Source: Lachnospiraceae bacterium UBA7054 (GTDB lineage: Bacteria > Bacillota > Clostridia > Lachnospirales > Lachnospiraceae). Taken from it: a DNA stretch of 30,573 nt. Positions 12,589 through 20,533 of this stretch are shown here, in pieces. A program made the translations under genes and the position numbers. Below the pieces are notes generated by a model. The model had not been told where the DNA came from and ran no database searches. It saw nothing but the letters and a program-made list of their open reading frames with translations. The first letter of the stretch is position 1; each line of letters begins with the position of its first letter. Location of the stretch: the NCBI GenBank assembly GCA_002492725.1, contig DLAF01000054.1:38705-69277 (forward strand), in the 5' to 3' direction.

Positions 12589-15246
12589 TTACCCCAGCTG
12601 TCCTTCAAGCACCTTTGCACAGGCCGTAATCGCCTCGTCCATGCCGGCCGGATTCTTGCCGCCCGCCTGCGCCATATTGGGACGTCCGCCCCCACCGCCG
12701 CCGACAAGAGAAGCGATCCCCTTGATGAGATTGCCCGCATGAGCGCCCTTTGCCATCGCGCCGTCCGTGGCCATGGCAATCAGGTTGACCTTTCCTTCCT
12801 TCTCGGAAAGCAGTACGACCACGCCGTCGATGAGTTTCTCCTTTAGCTGGTCACCCAGTTCCCGCAGACCGTTCATATCCACGTCCGCCACCTTAACCGC
12901 CAAAAGTTTTACGCCCTTAACATCCTGCACCTGATCCATCACATCGCCAAGGGCGTCTTTTGCAGCCTTACTCTTCAAAGATTCGTTTTCGCTGTGCAGC
13001 GTTTTAAGTTCTGCCATCAGATGAGAAAGTCTGGCAAGCAGCTCCGTCGGGGCCGTCTTTACGATCATTGCTGCCTCCGCAAGCTCCTGCTCCAACTTCC
13101 CGTAATATTCCATCACGCCATTACCGGTCAGCGCCTCGATTCTTCTTACCCCGGCCGCCACACCGCTCTCCGATACGATCTTAAACAGACGCACTTCCCC
13201 GGTATTGGCCACGTGGGTACCGCCGCAAAGCTCGGTAGAAAAATCGCCCATCCGGACAACCCGCACCGTCTCGCCGTACTTTTCCCCAAACAGGGCCATC
13301 GCCCCCGTCTTTTTCGCCTCTTCAATGGACATGACCTCTGTCACCACAGGCAGGGAACGCCCGATCTGTTCATTGACGATTCGCTCCGTCTTTTCCAATT
13401 CTTCCTTCGTCATCGCGGAAGAATGGCTGAAATCAAAGCGAAGCCTGTCCCCGTTTACAAAAGAGCCCGCCTGCTCCACGTGATCTCCTAAAACGATGCG
13501 CAGCGCCTTTTGCAGAAGGTGGGTCGCACTGTGGTTTTTACAGGTATCACCGCGGTTTGCTTCATTTACCTGTAAAACTGCCTCATCCCCTGTTTTGATG
13601 CTCCCCTTTGTTACCCTGCCGACATGTCCGACACGATCTCCGGGAAGTTTCACGGTATCCTCAACTGCAAATTCGCTCCCGCCGCAGACAATGATACCGG
13701 TATCTGCACACTGACCACCCATGGTCGCATAGAAAGGCGTCTTCAGGGTAATGATAGTTCCCTCTTCTCCCTCTCCCAGAGCATCCTTCCATTCCGCCCC
13801 GTTGCCTATAGCCGCGATACTGCTTTTTACCGTCAAAGCATCATAACCCACAAATTCACTGGTCACGGAAGCATCCAGACTTTCATACAGCGCCGCATCT
13901 TCCACGGACAGCTTCGCTTCAAAGTTCTGGTTCTCTCTCGCCTTCTGCTTCTGCTGCTCCATTGCCCGCGCAAATCCTTCTTCATCTACACGAAGGCCCT
14001 CTTCCTGCGCCATTTCCACAGTCAGCTCAATCGGGAAACCGAAGGTATCATATAAGTAAAAGGCAGACTTACCGTCAATCTCGCCCGCTCCCGCCTGTTT
14101 CTTCTGCTCCAGGATCTTGCGGAATTCCTTCATTCCGTTTTCCAGCGTGCTCTCAAAGCGGTTAATCTCCCTTTGCAGCTCCGTGAGCACAAATGTCTTA
14201 TTCTCTTTCAGGCGGGGATAACTTTCGGCATAGATATCTTCAATAAAAATTTCCGCAACTTTGATGATATTTTCTGCAGTCAAGCCCAGCACCCTTCCAT
14301 GCCTGACGGCGCGTCTGATCAGGCGGCGCAATACATACCCCGCTCCCACATTAGAAGGTAAAAGCCTTGCCTCATCTCCAATCAGCATCACGCCGGTACG
14401 AATATGATCCGCCAGGATCCGCATGGATCTTGTCAGATTCTCATCCTGCTCATATTTCATTCCCGAAACGTTCTCGATATAAGAGATCACAGGAGCAAAC
14501 AAATCGGTCTGATAAACGTCCCTGGTTCCGTTTAAAAACGCCAGAATGCGCTCTAAGCCCCAGCCGGTATCCACGTTTTTCTGTTTTAAGGGGGTCAGGC
14601 TGCCGTCATGATGCTTCTCATACTGCATAAAGACGTCGTTTCCCAGCTCCGTATACTTCCCGCAGCCACAGCCCGGTCCGCAGTCCGGCCCGCAGTCCGG
14701 TCGATCCGCGATATAAAACATTTCACTGTCGGGGCCGCAGGGACCATACTCCAATCCCCACCAGTTGTCTTCCGCCGGCAGATAATAAATATTTTCCTTC
14801 TGAAAGCCGGAGGCAATACGAAACTGTGCGCCCTCCTCATCCCTGGGCGCATTTTCATCCCCGGCAAATACGGTCGCAGCAAGATGATCCGCGTCAAAGC
14901 CAAACACCTGCGTCAAAAGCTCAAAGCTCCATTTGCAGCGTTCTTCCTTGAAATAATCCCCCAGGCTCCAGCTTCCCATCATTTCAAAAAAGGTCACATG
15001 GCTCTTATCGCCCACCGAATCAATATCATTTGTACGCACACAGCCCTGCACATTGCAAAGCCTTGTTCCCAGAGGGTGCTTTTTCCCTAACAGATAGGGC
15101 ATTAGCGGCTGCATGCCGGCAACGTTAAAGAGAACGCCCGTAGATCCGTCGGATACCAGAGAAACTGCCCCTACATCCACATGCCCACGATCGATATAAA
15201 ACTGCTTCCAGGTTTTTCTCAGCTCATCTGAAGTAAATTGTCTCAT
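12589..15246 (-). CDS. alaS: Alanine--tRNA ligase
   Basis: AlaRS charges tRNA-Ala and edits mischarged Ser/Gly. The 885-residue protein has the class II catalytic core (about 1-250), the tRNA-recognition helical domain (GAGYVLRRLIRRAVRHGR near 301-318), the editing domain with HSATHLL and CGGTHV zinc ligands, and the C-terminal DHHA1-like domain with a glycine-rich GGGGGGRPNMAQAGG. Length is normal. A Cys/Gly/Pro-rich insert at about 183-197 (cysteines 185, 189, 193, 195) sits in the catalytic core; it is encoded by short imperfect tandem repeats. The ATG at 15244-15246 is preceded by GAGGAGAGG. It follows glyS by 86 bases. No T-box leader was recognised. Confidence 0.97.
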   Translation of the reverse strand: MRQFTSDELRKTWKQFYIDRGHVDVGAVSLVSDGSTGVLFNVAGMQPLMPYLLGKKHPLGTRLCNVQGCVRTNDIDSVGDKSHVTFFEMMGSWSLGDYFKEERCKWSFELLTQVFGFDADHLAATVFAGDENAPRDEEGAQFRIASGFQKENIYYLPAEDNWWGLEYGPCGPDSEMFYIADRPDCGPDCGPGCGCGKYTELGNDVFMQYEKHHDGSLTPLKQKNVDTGWGLERILAFLNGTRDVYQTDLFAPVISYIENVSGMKYEQDENLTRSMRILADHIRTGVMLIGDEARLLPSNVGAGYVLRRLIRRAVRHGRVLGLTAENIIKVAEIFIEDIYAESYPRLKENKTFVLTELQREINRFESTLENGMKEFRKILEQKKQAGAGEIDGKSAFYLYDTFGFPIELTVEMAQEEGLRVDEEGFARAMEQQKQKARENQNFEAKLSVEDAALYESLDASVTSEFVGYDALTVKSSIAAIGNGAEWKDALGEGEEGTIITLKTPFYATMGGQCADTGIIVCGGSEFAVEDTVKLPGDRVGHVGRVTKGSIKTGDEAVLQVNEANRGDTCKNHSATHLLQKALRIVLGDHVEQAGSFVNGDRLRFDFSHSSAMTKEELEKTERIVNEQIGRSLPVVTEVMSIEEAKKTGAMALFGEKYGETVRVVRMGDFSTELCGGTHVANTGEVRLFKIVSESGVAAGVRRIEALTGNGVMEYYGKLEQELAEAAMIVKTAPTELLARLSHLMAELKTLHSENESLKSKAAKDALGDVMDQVQDVKGVKLLAVKVADVDMNGLRELGDQLKEKLIDGVVVLLSEKEGKVNLIAMATDGAMAKGAHAGNLIKGIASLVGGGGGGRPNMAQAGGKNPAGMDEAITACAKVLEGQLG

Positions 15247-15332
15247 AATTCGTTATTCCTCTCCTCATTCCCGCGCCCGCCAATCCCCGACGCAGTTCTA
15301 AATTGACCGGCGTTTCGCCGCTTATATGCAAA

Positions 15333-16721
15333 TTAGAATGTAAATTTGTCCGCAAAGTAAGCATCAAGCTGATCGATCGCTACCCGCTCCTGCTCCATGG
15401 AGTCGCGGAAGCGCACGGTCACACAGTGATCCGTCTCGGAATCGAAATCGTATGTCACACAAAACGGCGTACCGATCTCATCCTGTCTGCGGTAACGCTT
15501 GCCGATATTGCCCCTGTCATCAAATTCACAGTTATACTTTTTGGAAAGCTGTGCAAAAATCTTTTCCGCACCCTCGTTTAACTTCTTGGAAAGAGGCAGC
15601 ACACCGATCTTCACAGGCGCCAGTGCAGGATGGAAATGCAGCACGGTACGCATATCTCCGTCTCCCAGATCTTCCTCGTCGTAAGCGCCGCACAGCACTG
15701 CAAGGAAGAGTCTTTCAACGCCCAGGGAAGGTTCAATCACGTAAGGGATATATTTCTCGTTCTTCGTATCGTCAAAATAAGTCAGATCCTCGCCGGAGGT
15801 ATTCTGGTGCTGGGTCAGGTCATAGTCCGTCCTGTCAGCAATGCCCCACAGCTCGCCCCAGCCGAAGGGGAATAAAAACTCGATATCCGTCGTCGCCTTG
15901 GAGTAGAAGGAAAGCTCCTCCGGGTCATGATCACGCACCCGCATCTCCTCCTCCTTCATGCCAAGGCTCTTAAGGAAATCGATACAGTACTTTTTCCAGT
16001 AAGCGAACCACTCAAGGTCCGTGTCCGGCTCGCAGAAAAACTCCATCTCCATCTGCTCAAACTCACGCACCCGGAAGATAAAGTTGCCGGGTGTAATCTC
16101 GTTTCGAAAGGATTTTCCCACCTGACAGATGCCAAAGGGAATCTTCTTTCTGGAAGTACGCTGCACGTTCTTAAAATTGACAAAGATACCTTGTGCCGTC
16201 TCGGGGCGCAGATATACGGTGTTTTTGGCATCCTCAGTCACGCCTTGGAAAGTTTTGAACATCAGGTTGAACTGTCTGATATCGGTAAAATTATGTTTGC
16301 CGCAGGTCGGGCAGGGAATGTTATGTTCTTCGATAAAGTCCTTCATCTGCTGCTGGCTCCAGCCGTCTACGGAAGAATCCAGGGTCATGCCTTTCTCCGC
16401 CACATAATCCTCAATGATCTTATCCGCGCGGAATCTCTCATGACACTCCTTACAGTCCATCAGCGGATCGGAAAAGCTGCCCAGATGGCCGCTGGCCACC
16501 CAGGTCTGCGGATTCATCAGGATTGCGCAGTCAACACCCACATTATAGGGACTTTCCATCACAAATTTCTGCCACCATGCCTTCTTGATATTGTTTTTCA
16601 GTTCTACGCCAAGATTTCCGAAATCCCAGGTATTGGCCAGGCCGCCGTAAATTTCCGAACCGGGGTAGACAAACCCTCTCGCCTTTGATAACGCCACGAT
16701 CTTCTCCATTGTTTTTTCCAT
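15333..16721 (-). CDS. glyS: Glycine--tRNA ligase (alpha2 dimer type)
   Basis: A 462-residue class II synthetase of the single-chain type, distinct from the two-subunit GlyQ/GlyS enzyme. The N-terminus KIVALSKARGFVYPGSEIYGG is diagnostic. An insertion carries two cysteine pairs (CKECHERF and CPTCGK) that likely bind zinc. Motif 2 contains FRNEI and motif 3 GVERLFLAVL. The C-terminal anticodon-binding domain starts around residue 355. The ATG at 16719-16721 follows AAGGAGACGG, and a second ATG four codons later is also possible. It lies 16 bases after the lipoprotein gene and upstream of alaS, so the two synthetases may be co-transcribed. Confidence 0.96.
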   Translation of the reverse strand: MEKTMEKIVALSKARGFVYPGSEIYGGLANTWDFGNLGVELKNNIKKAWWQKFVMESPYNVGVDCAILMNPQTWVASGHLGSFSDPLMDCKECHERFRADKIIEDYVAEKGMTLDSSVDGWSQQQMKDFIEEHNIPCPTCGKHNFTDIRQFNLMFKTFQGVTEDAKNTVYLRPETAQGIFVNFKNVQRTSRKKIPFGICQVGKSFRNEITPGNFIFRVREFEQMEMEFFCEPDTDLEWFAYWKKYCIDFLKSLGMKEEEMRVRDHDPEELSFYSKATTDIEFLFPFGWGELWGIADRTDYDLTQHQNTSGEDLTYFDDTKNEKYIPYVIEPSLGVERLFLAVLCGAYDEEDLGDGDMRTVLHFHPALAPVKIGVLPLSKKLNEGAEKIFAQLSKKYNCEFDDRGNIGKRYRRQDEIGTPFCVTYDFDSETDHCVTVRFRDSMEQERVAIDQLDAYFADKFTF

Positions 16722-16737
16722 CGTCTTCCGTCTCCTT

Positions 16738-17373
16738 CTATTCGTATATAATGTAAGAGAGCGCGCGTGCCCCCTCCTCTTCCCGGTTGCTGATTTTTAC
16801 GCTCTTTTTTCCAACCAACGTAACATTCTGCCCGCTGTGGGCACTCTGATTGATATAGAGCGTCTTCCCCGGCAGATGAACCATCATTTCCTCTCCGCTC
16901 TTCGTCTCCAAAACAAGGATTTTCATTTTCTCCCGGTCTTCGATATAGCCGATCTCTACTGCCTGACCATCCACGGAGACCAGAGGGACCGCCTCCAGCT
17001 CATAACCCTCATCCGCAGCGGTCTCCAAAGGGCCCACATACAAAATCCTATGGTTGAATCCGCTGTAATCCTCCGCAGAAGCATAGATAAAATCCATGAT
17101 GATGCTGCCATCCTTCTCCTCCACGGCTTTCAGGGAAACCTTCCCCTCACCACTGTCCGTACAGTATTCCTCGACACGCGTTGCCGCAAAGCTTTCCAGA
17201 TCCGCCGTCTCTATCTGATAATAGTTCTGATCGGCTTTTCCGACGATGCGGTGCGTGATCTCCCCTGCCTTGTTTAAGGACAGAGAACTGATTTCGGGCG
17301 CTTTCTCCCGCCCGCAGCCGGTAAGCCCCAAAATCAATGTCAGCAGCAAAAGCGTACTTATAACCTTCCGCAT
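16738..17373 (-). CDS. Lipoprotein of unknown function
   Basis: A 211-residue protein with a clear lipoprotein signal: basic MRK, hydrophobic core and LTGC lipobox with Cys20. The mature part is mixed alpha/beta, acidic, with no motif I recognise. It should be anchored on the outer face of the cytoplasmic membrane. The ATG at 17371-17373 follows AAGGAAACCG. It sits between recO and glyS on the same strand, 16 bases before glyS, so it may share a transcript with the synthetases. No function is assigned. Confidence 0.8.
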   Translation of the reverse strand: MRKVISTLLLLTLILGLTGCGREKAPEISSLSLNKAGEITHRIVGKADQNYYQIETADLESFAATRVEEYCTDSGEGKVSLKAVEEKDGSIIMDFIYASAEDYSGFNHRILYVGPLETAADEGYELEAVPLVSVDGQAVEIGYIEDREKMKILVLETKSGEEMMVHLPGKTLYINQSAHSGQNVTLVGKKSVKISNREEEGARALSYIIYE

Positions 17374-17402
17374 ACGGTTTCCTTTCCACTATCAACTATT
17401 TC

Positions 17403-17429
17403 GCCGTGCTCATTCGCAATCCGCACGGC
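17403..17429. repeat. Hairpin between recO and the lipoprotein gene
   Basis: A 7-bp inverted repeat, GCCGTGC (17403-17409) with GCACGGC (17423-17429), has a 13-base loop. It follows the recO stop on the minus strand but has no U-tract, so it is at best a weak terminator. Confidence 0.4.
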
Positions 17430-17447
17430 TCATTCTTTCACATTGTA

Positions 17448-18095
17448 TTATATATTTTCCACAATTTCAAGACTTTTAAGCGGTCTGTCGATGGATCGCG
17501 CACGGCAGTCGGCTGCGATCTCTCCCAGCTGCTTAAGAACCTGCGGCGTTACGGTGAATGTGTAGAGTTTTTCAATGCCGGATGCCGCTATGTAAGAGAC
17601 CGCGTAACGTGTCGATTCCTCCCACTTTTCCCCCTCCGGTACCCCCGGGAATTCCCCGTTTATCACCACAGCCTTGATCTCAAAGACGTAGCGGACCAGC
17701 AGATGGGAAAGCCCTTCGTGCATGAGTGCCCGAAGGGACTGGTAAAGAAGCTTTAAAAACTCCTTTTCGTCGTTATTCTCTCTCGTGAAGTAATCCATGA
17801 CCTCCAAAAAGTACATGCCGTAAAAGGCACTCTCATAATCTTCCCGCAGGCCCTCAAAATAATTGGAGATATCCGCCTCCATCATATTGTAGGAGGTTCT
17901 CCCCTCATAGAGCTTAAAGGTGCCGAAGCAGAACGGATTGGTAGCCGCAAGGAGCTTACTGTTTGGCTTCCTTGCCCCTCTCGCAAAGGCTGATATCTTC
18001 CCCCTCTCCTTCGTAAGTAAAACCACCCTCCTGTCATAGTCGTTGACCGGTTCAGCCTTTAATACCATCCCTGTAAGATCCGTGACCCCCTGCAT
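17448..18095 (-). CDS. recO: DNA repair protein RecO
   Basis: RecO works with RecF and RecR in loading RecA at single-strand gaps. The 215-residue protein has the N-terminal OB-fold (DLTGMVLKAEPVNDYDRRVVLLTKERGKISAFARGARKP region, about 5-45) followed by the helical domain. It is shorter than the usual 240-260 residues and lacks the C-terminal CxxC pairs that bind zinc in many RecO proteins; only two isolated cysteines are present. The ATG at 18093-18095 follows GAGGAGG and lies inside the upstream small gene, so translation is probably coupled. Synteny with era and yqzL supports the call. Confidence 0.92.
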   Translation of the reverse strand: MQGVTDLTGMVLKAEPVNDYDRRVVLLTKERGKISAFARGARKPNSKLLAATNPFCFGTFKLYEGRTSYNMMEADISNYFEGLREDYESAFYGMYFLEVMDYFTRENNDEKEFLKLLYQSLRALMHEGLSHLLVRYVFEIKAVVINGEFPGVPEGEKWEESTRYAVSYIAASGIEKLYTFTVTPQVLKQLGEIAADCRARSIDRPLKSLEIVENI

Positions 18096-18219
18096 CTAAA
18101 TCCTCCTCAGACGTTTCCATCACTTCCCCTTCCTCCTGCCTCACGGCATCTTTATATGCCAGAAAATCCTCGATTTTTCCCGTCGCCATAAACTGCTCCC
18201 AGTAGTTTATTCCCTTCAT
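18052..18219 (-). CDS. YqzL-like small protein
   Basis: A 55-residue frame, MKGINYWEQF followed by MATGKIEDFLAYKD, lies between era and recO. B. subtilis carries the small gene yqzL at the same place, and the pattern W-x2-F-x2-TG-x-I-x2-[FY]-L-x-[YF]-K fits that family. AGGGGGCG precedes the ATG at 18217-18219. The last 14 codons overlap the start of recO in another frame by 44 bases, which suggests translational coupling. Its function is unknown. The acidic tail after residue 28 may be less conserved because it must also encode recO. Confidence 0.78.
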   Translation of the reverse strand: MKGINYWEQFMATGKIEDFLAYKDAVRQEEGEVMETSEEDLDAGGHGSYRDGIKG

Positions 18220-18302
18220 CTTACGCCCCCTGTTTCTTCCTTATCCTGCACCGTCCTCTTATGTGACGTGTCAAAAAATAGGGTTCGCAGATTTGCCTTT
18301 TT

Positions 18303-19208
18303 CTATTCTGTTTTGCGGGGATCATAACCGAAATTTTTGAGCAGAAAGTCACTGTCCCGCCAGTCCTTTTTCACCCGCACCCAGAGCTTTAAATTCACCT
18401 GGTTTTCCACCAGCTCCTCGATATCCTTTCTGGCCAGGGATCCGATTTTTTTTAACATCGCGCCCTGTTTCCCGATGATGATTCCCTTGTGGGACTCGCG
18501 CTCACAGACAATGGTCGCTTCGATATCCACAATCTTTTTTTTGAACTTCATCTGCTCAATGGTAACGGCGATGCCGTGGGGAATCTCCTCTTCCAGACAG
18601 CGCAGGGCCTTCTCACGAATCAGCTCCGCCACGATCTGGCGCATCGGCTGATCCGTCACCGTATCCTCGTCGTAGAAAGGCTCTCCGTACGGGAGATATT
18701 TCAAAATACAGTCAATCAGTGCCTCCGTGCCGTCCTTTTTCAGGGCGGACACGGGTACGATCTCCGCAAAGTCAAGCTCTTTGCGATAAGCATCGATATA
18801 AGTTAATATGAGCTCCTTTTTTACGGTATCAATTTTGTTGATCACTAAGATAACAGATGTTTTTGTTTTCTTCAATTCCTCAATGATATGCCGTTCTCCC
18901 GCACCGATATAAGCCGTCGGTTCCACCAGCCACAGGATCACGTCCACCTCTGACAAGGTACTCTCGGCAGCATTGACCATGTAATCTCCCAGCTTGTTTT
19001 TCGCCTTGTGGATTCCCGGCGTATCCAGAAACACGATCTGTCCCTTTTCACAGGTATAAACAGTCCTGATCCTGTTTCTGGTGGTCTGGGGTTTCTTCGA
19101 AGTAATGGCTATCTTCTGCCCGATCAATGCATTCATCAGGGTGGATTTTCCCACGTTCGGTCTGCCGATCAGAGCCGCAAAACCCGATTTCATCTGTTTC
19201 TCTTCCAT
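18303..19208 (-). CDS. era: GTPase Era
   Basis: Era is a Ras-like GTPase with a KH domain that binds the 3' end of 16S rRNA and helps assemble the 30S subunit. In the 301-residue protein the G1 loop GRPNVGKST is at 15-23, G3 DTPG at 62-65 and G4 NKID at 124-127. The C-terminal KH domain contains GIIIGKQGAMLKKIG. The length is typical. It starts 23 bases after the DUF4349 gene; yqzL and recO follow. A start at Met6 is also possible but Met1 follows a plausible ribosome site (AACGGGTGTT, weak). Confidence 0.96.
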   Translation of the reverse strand: MEEKQMKSGFAALIGRPNVGKSTLMNALIGQKIAITSKKPQTTRNRIRTVYTCEKGQIVFLDTPGIHKAKNKLGDYMVNAAESTLSEVDVILWLVEPTAYIGAGERHIIEELKKTKTSVILVINKIDTVKKELILTYIDAYRKELDFAEIVPVSALKKDGTEALIDCILKYLPYGEPFYDEDTVTDQPMRQIVAELIREKALRCLEEEIPHGIAVTIEQMKFKKKIVDIEATIVCERESHKGIIIGKQGAMLKKIGSLARKDIEELVENQVNLKLWVRVKKDWRDSDFLLKNFGYDPRKTE

Positions 19209-19231
19209 AACACCCGTTACTCCTATTCTGT

Positions 19232-20413
19232 CTAATCTTGCTCCATATCGTTCCCCGCGCCTGTTTCCGCTTTCTGCTCCTTTGCAGACGCTGCCATATC
19301 ATCCTGTGCAGCCTTTATCGTGACCGGCAATCGGAACCTCAGGTTTCCTACTCGCGCCTCCTGCTTTGCCCCGGTTTCCCCACCGGCAGCCGCACGCTTT
19401 GCCCTACGCTTTCTCCACAGTTTCCGCACAATGCGGAATACAAACACCGCCACGACAACAATCACAATCCAGAAAACAAAATAGGGAATGTCGATCACGA
19501 AACCGATGGCAAAGTCACGAATGCCGAAGCCGATATCCTCAATGCTCTTTACAAACCCACTCTCAATCCGCTCCCATACAGTGGCTGTCTGAGGCGCCGA
19601 ATACTTGCGCACTTCATCAATATTGAGGTATACCGTGCTGTAATCGATCCGGTTGTCATAGGTGCGAAGCTGAGACTCCATGCTCTCAAGCTGGTATCGC
19701 ACCTCGGAAAGCCGCCCTTCAATGGCAATGATATCTTCCACGCTCTCCGCCTGCTCCATCAGGGTAAGCAGTCTCTCCTGTTCGGTGAGCAGCGCCTTTT
19801 TATGGCTCTCCAGGTCCACATACTGTAAGGTAACGTCCTCCACGTTTTCGGAATGGCTGGTCACATTGGTCTGTTCCCCTACCTGTGCAAGGAAACCGTC
19901 AAGTTTCTCCTTGGGCACACGGGCCGTCAGATTGGCGCAGCGCTGCTTCATATACTGCTCTTCCACATAATAACTGCCCACATCATAGACGGAGATGCTC
20001 TCTATGTAACCGCCCAGCGCTTCCACCTGCTTTTGCAGATTCGGCACCAGCGTATCAAAGTCCTCCGTCTCCGCGGAGATATTTACGGTCTTGATCAGCT
20101 TGCGTCCGGAAGCCGCCTGCTCTGTCTCCTGTATTGTGCCGTTCTCGGCCATAGGCTCTGCCGCCGGCTCCTCCTCCGCAGCCGCCTCAGCCGTTTCATA
20201 TGCATACTGATTCGTAATCATCGCGCCGCCGTCGTAGGCCGCACTGTCCTCATATGCAATCTCTTCCATTGCCGCCGGAGCCGCTCCCGCCGCCGTGTCA
20301 TACAAAGCCGACTTGACGCTGCCGCAGCCAGTCATAACACCCGCTATTAATAAGCCTGTCAGAACCACCTGCAGCCTGCGTCCTCTTTTTCCATTCCCAT
20401 TCCGCATTTTCAT
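19232..20413 (-). CDS. DUF4349-type lipoprotein
   Basis: A 393-residue membrane lipoprotein. After a basic N-terminus the signal ends in the lipobox MTGC (Cys30). An Ala/Glu-rich low-complexity stretch follows, then the DUF4349 domain (from KLIKTVNISAETEDF through the coiled-coil EQERLLTLMEQAESVEDII and IDYSTVYLNIDEV). One transmembrane helix near residues 300-325 precedes a basic cytoplasmic tail. I use the ATG at 20411-20413, preceded by GGGAGGAAAG, instead of an upstream ATG at 20458 that lacks a signal-peptide layout. The domain is widespread in Firmicutes and has no established function. Confidence 0.87.
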   Translation of the reverse strand: MKMRNGNGKRGRRLQVVLTGLLIAGVMTGCGSVKSALYDTAAGAAPAAMEEIAYEDSAAYDGGAMITNQYAYETAEAAAEEEPAAEPMAENGTIQETEQAASGRKLIKTVNISAETEDFDTLVPNLQKQVEALGGYIESISVYDVGSYYVEEQYMKQRCANLTARVPKEKLDGFLAQVGEQTNVTSHSENVEDVTLQYVDLESHKKALLTEQERLLTLMEQAESVEDIIAIEGRLSEVRYQLESMESQLRTYDNRIDYSTVYLNIDEVRKYSAPQTATVWERIESGFVKSIEDIGFGIRDFAIGFVIDIPYFVFWIVIVVVAVFVFRIVRKLWRKRRAKRAAAGGETGAKQEARVGNLRFRLPVTIKAAQDDMAASAKEQKAETGAGNDMEQD

Positions 20414-20503
20414 AATCTTTCCTCCCTTTCCCGAAACATTTACTATCGGTCCAATCAACCGTCTCTATTGGTAATACCTTCCCGAGAAAGAAAAAGTTGC
20501 ACA

Positions 20504-20533
20504 TTCATTATATATCGCATGATATTTAATGAA
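20504..20533 (-). terminator. Weak AT-rich hairpin at the end of the M16C gene
   Basis: TTCATTA (20504-20510) pairs with TAATGAA (20527-20533), and the stop codon of the peptidase gene lies within the stem. On the minus strand TTTTTCTTTCTC follows after 7 bases. The stem is weak, so termination would be partial. Confidence 0.35.

Noticed and set aside
15247..15332. T-box leader or terminator in front of alaS
   Set aside because: Only a 5-bp CGGCG/CGCCG hairpin is visible at about 15310-15323; no T-box core or specifier structure was found and the gap is too short.
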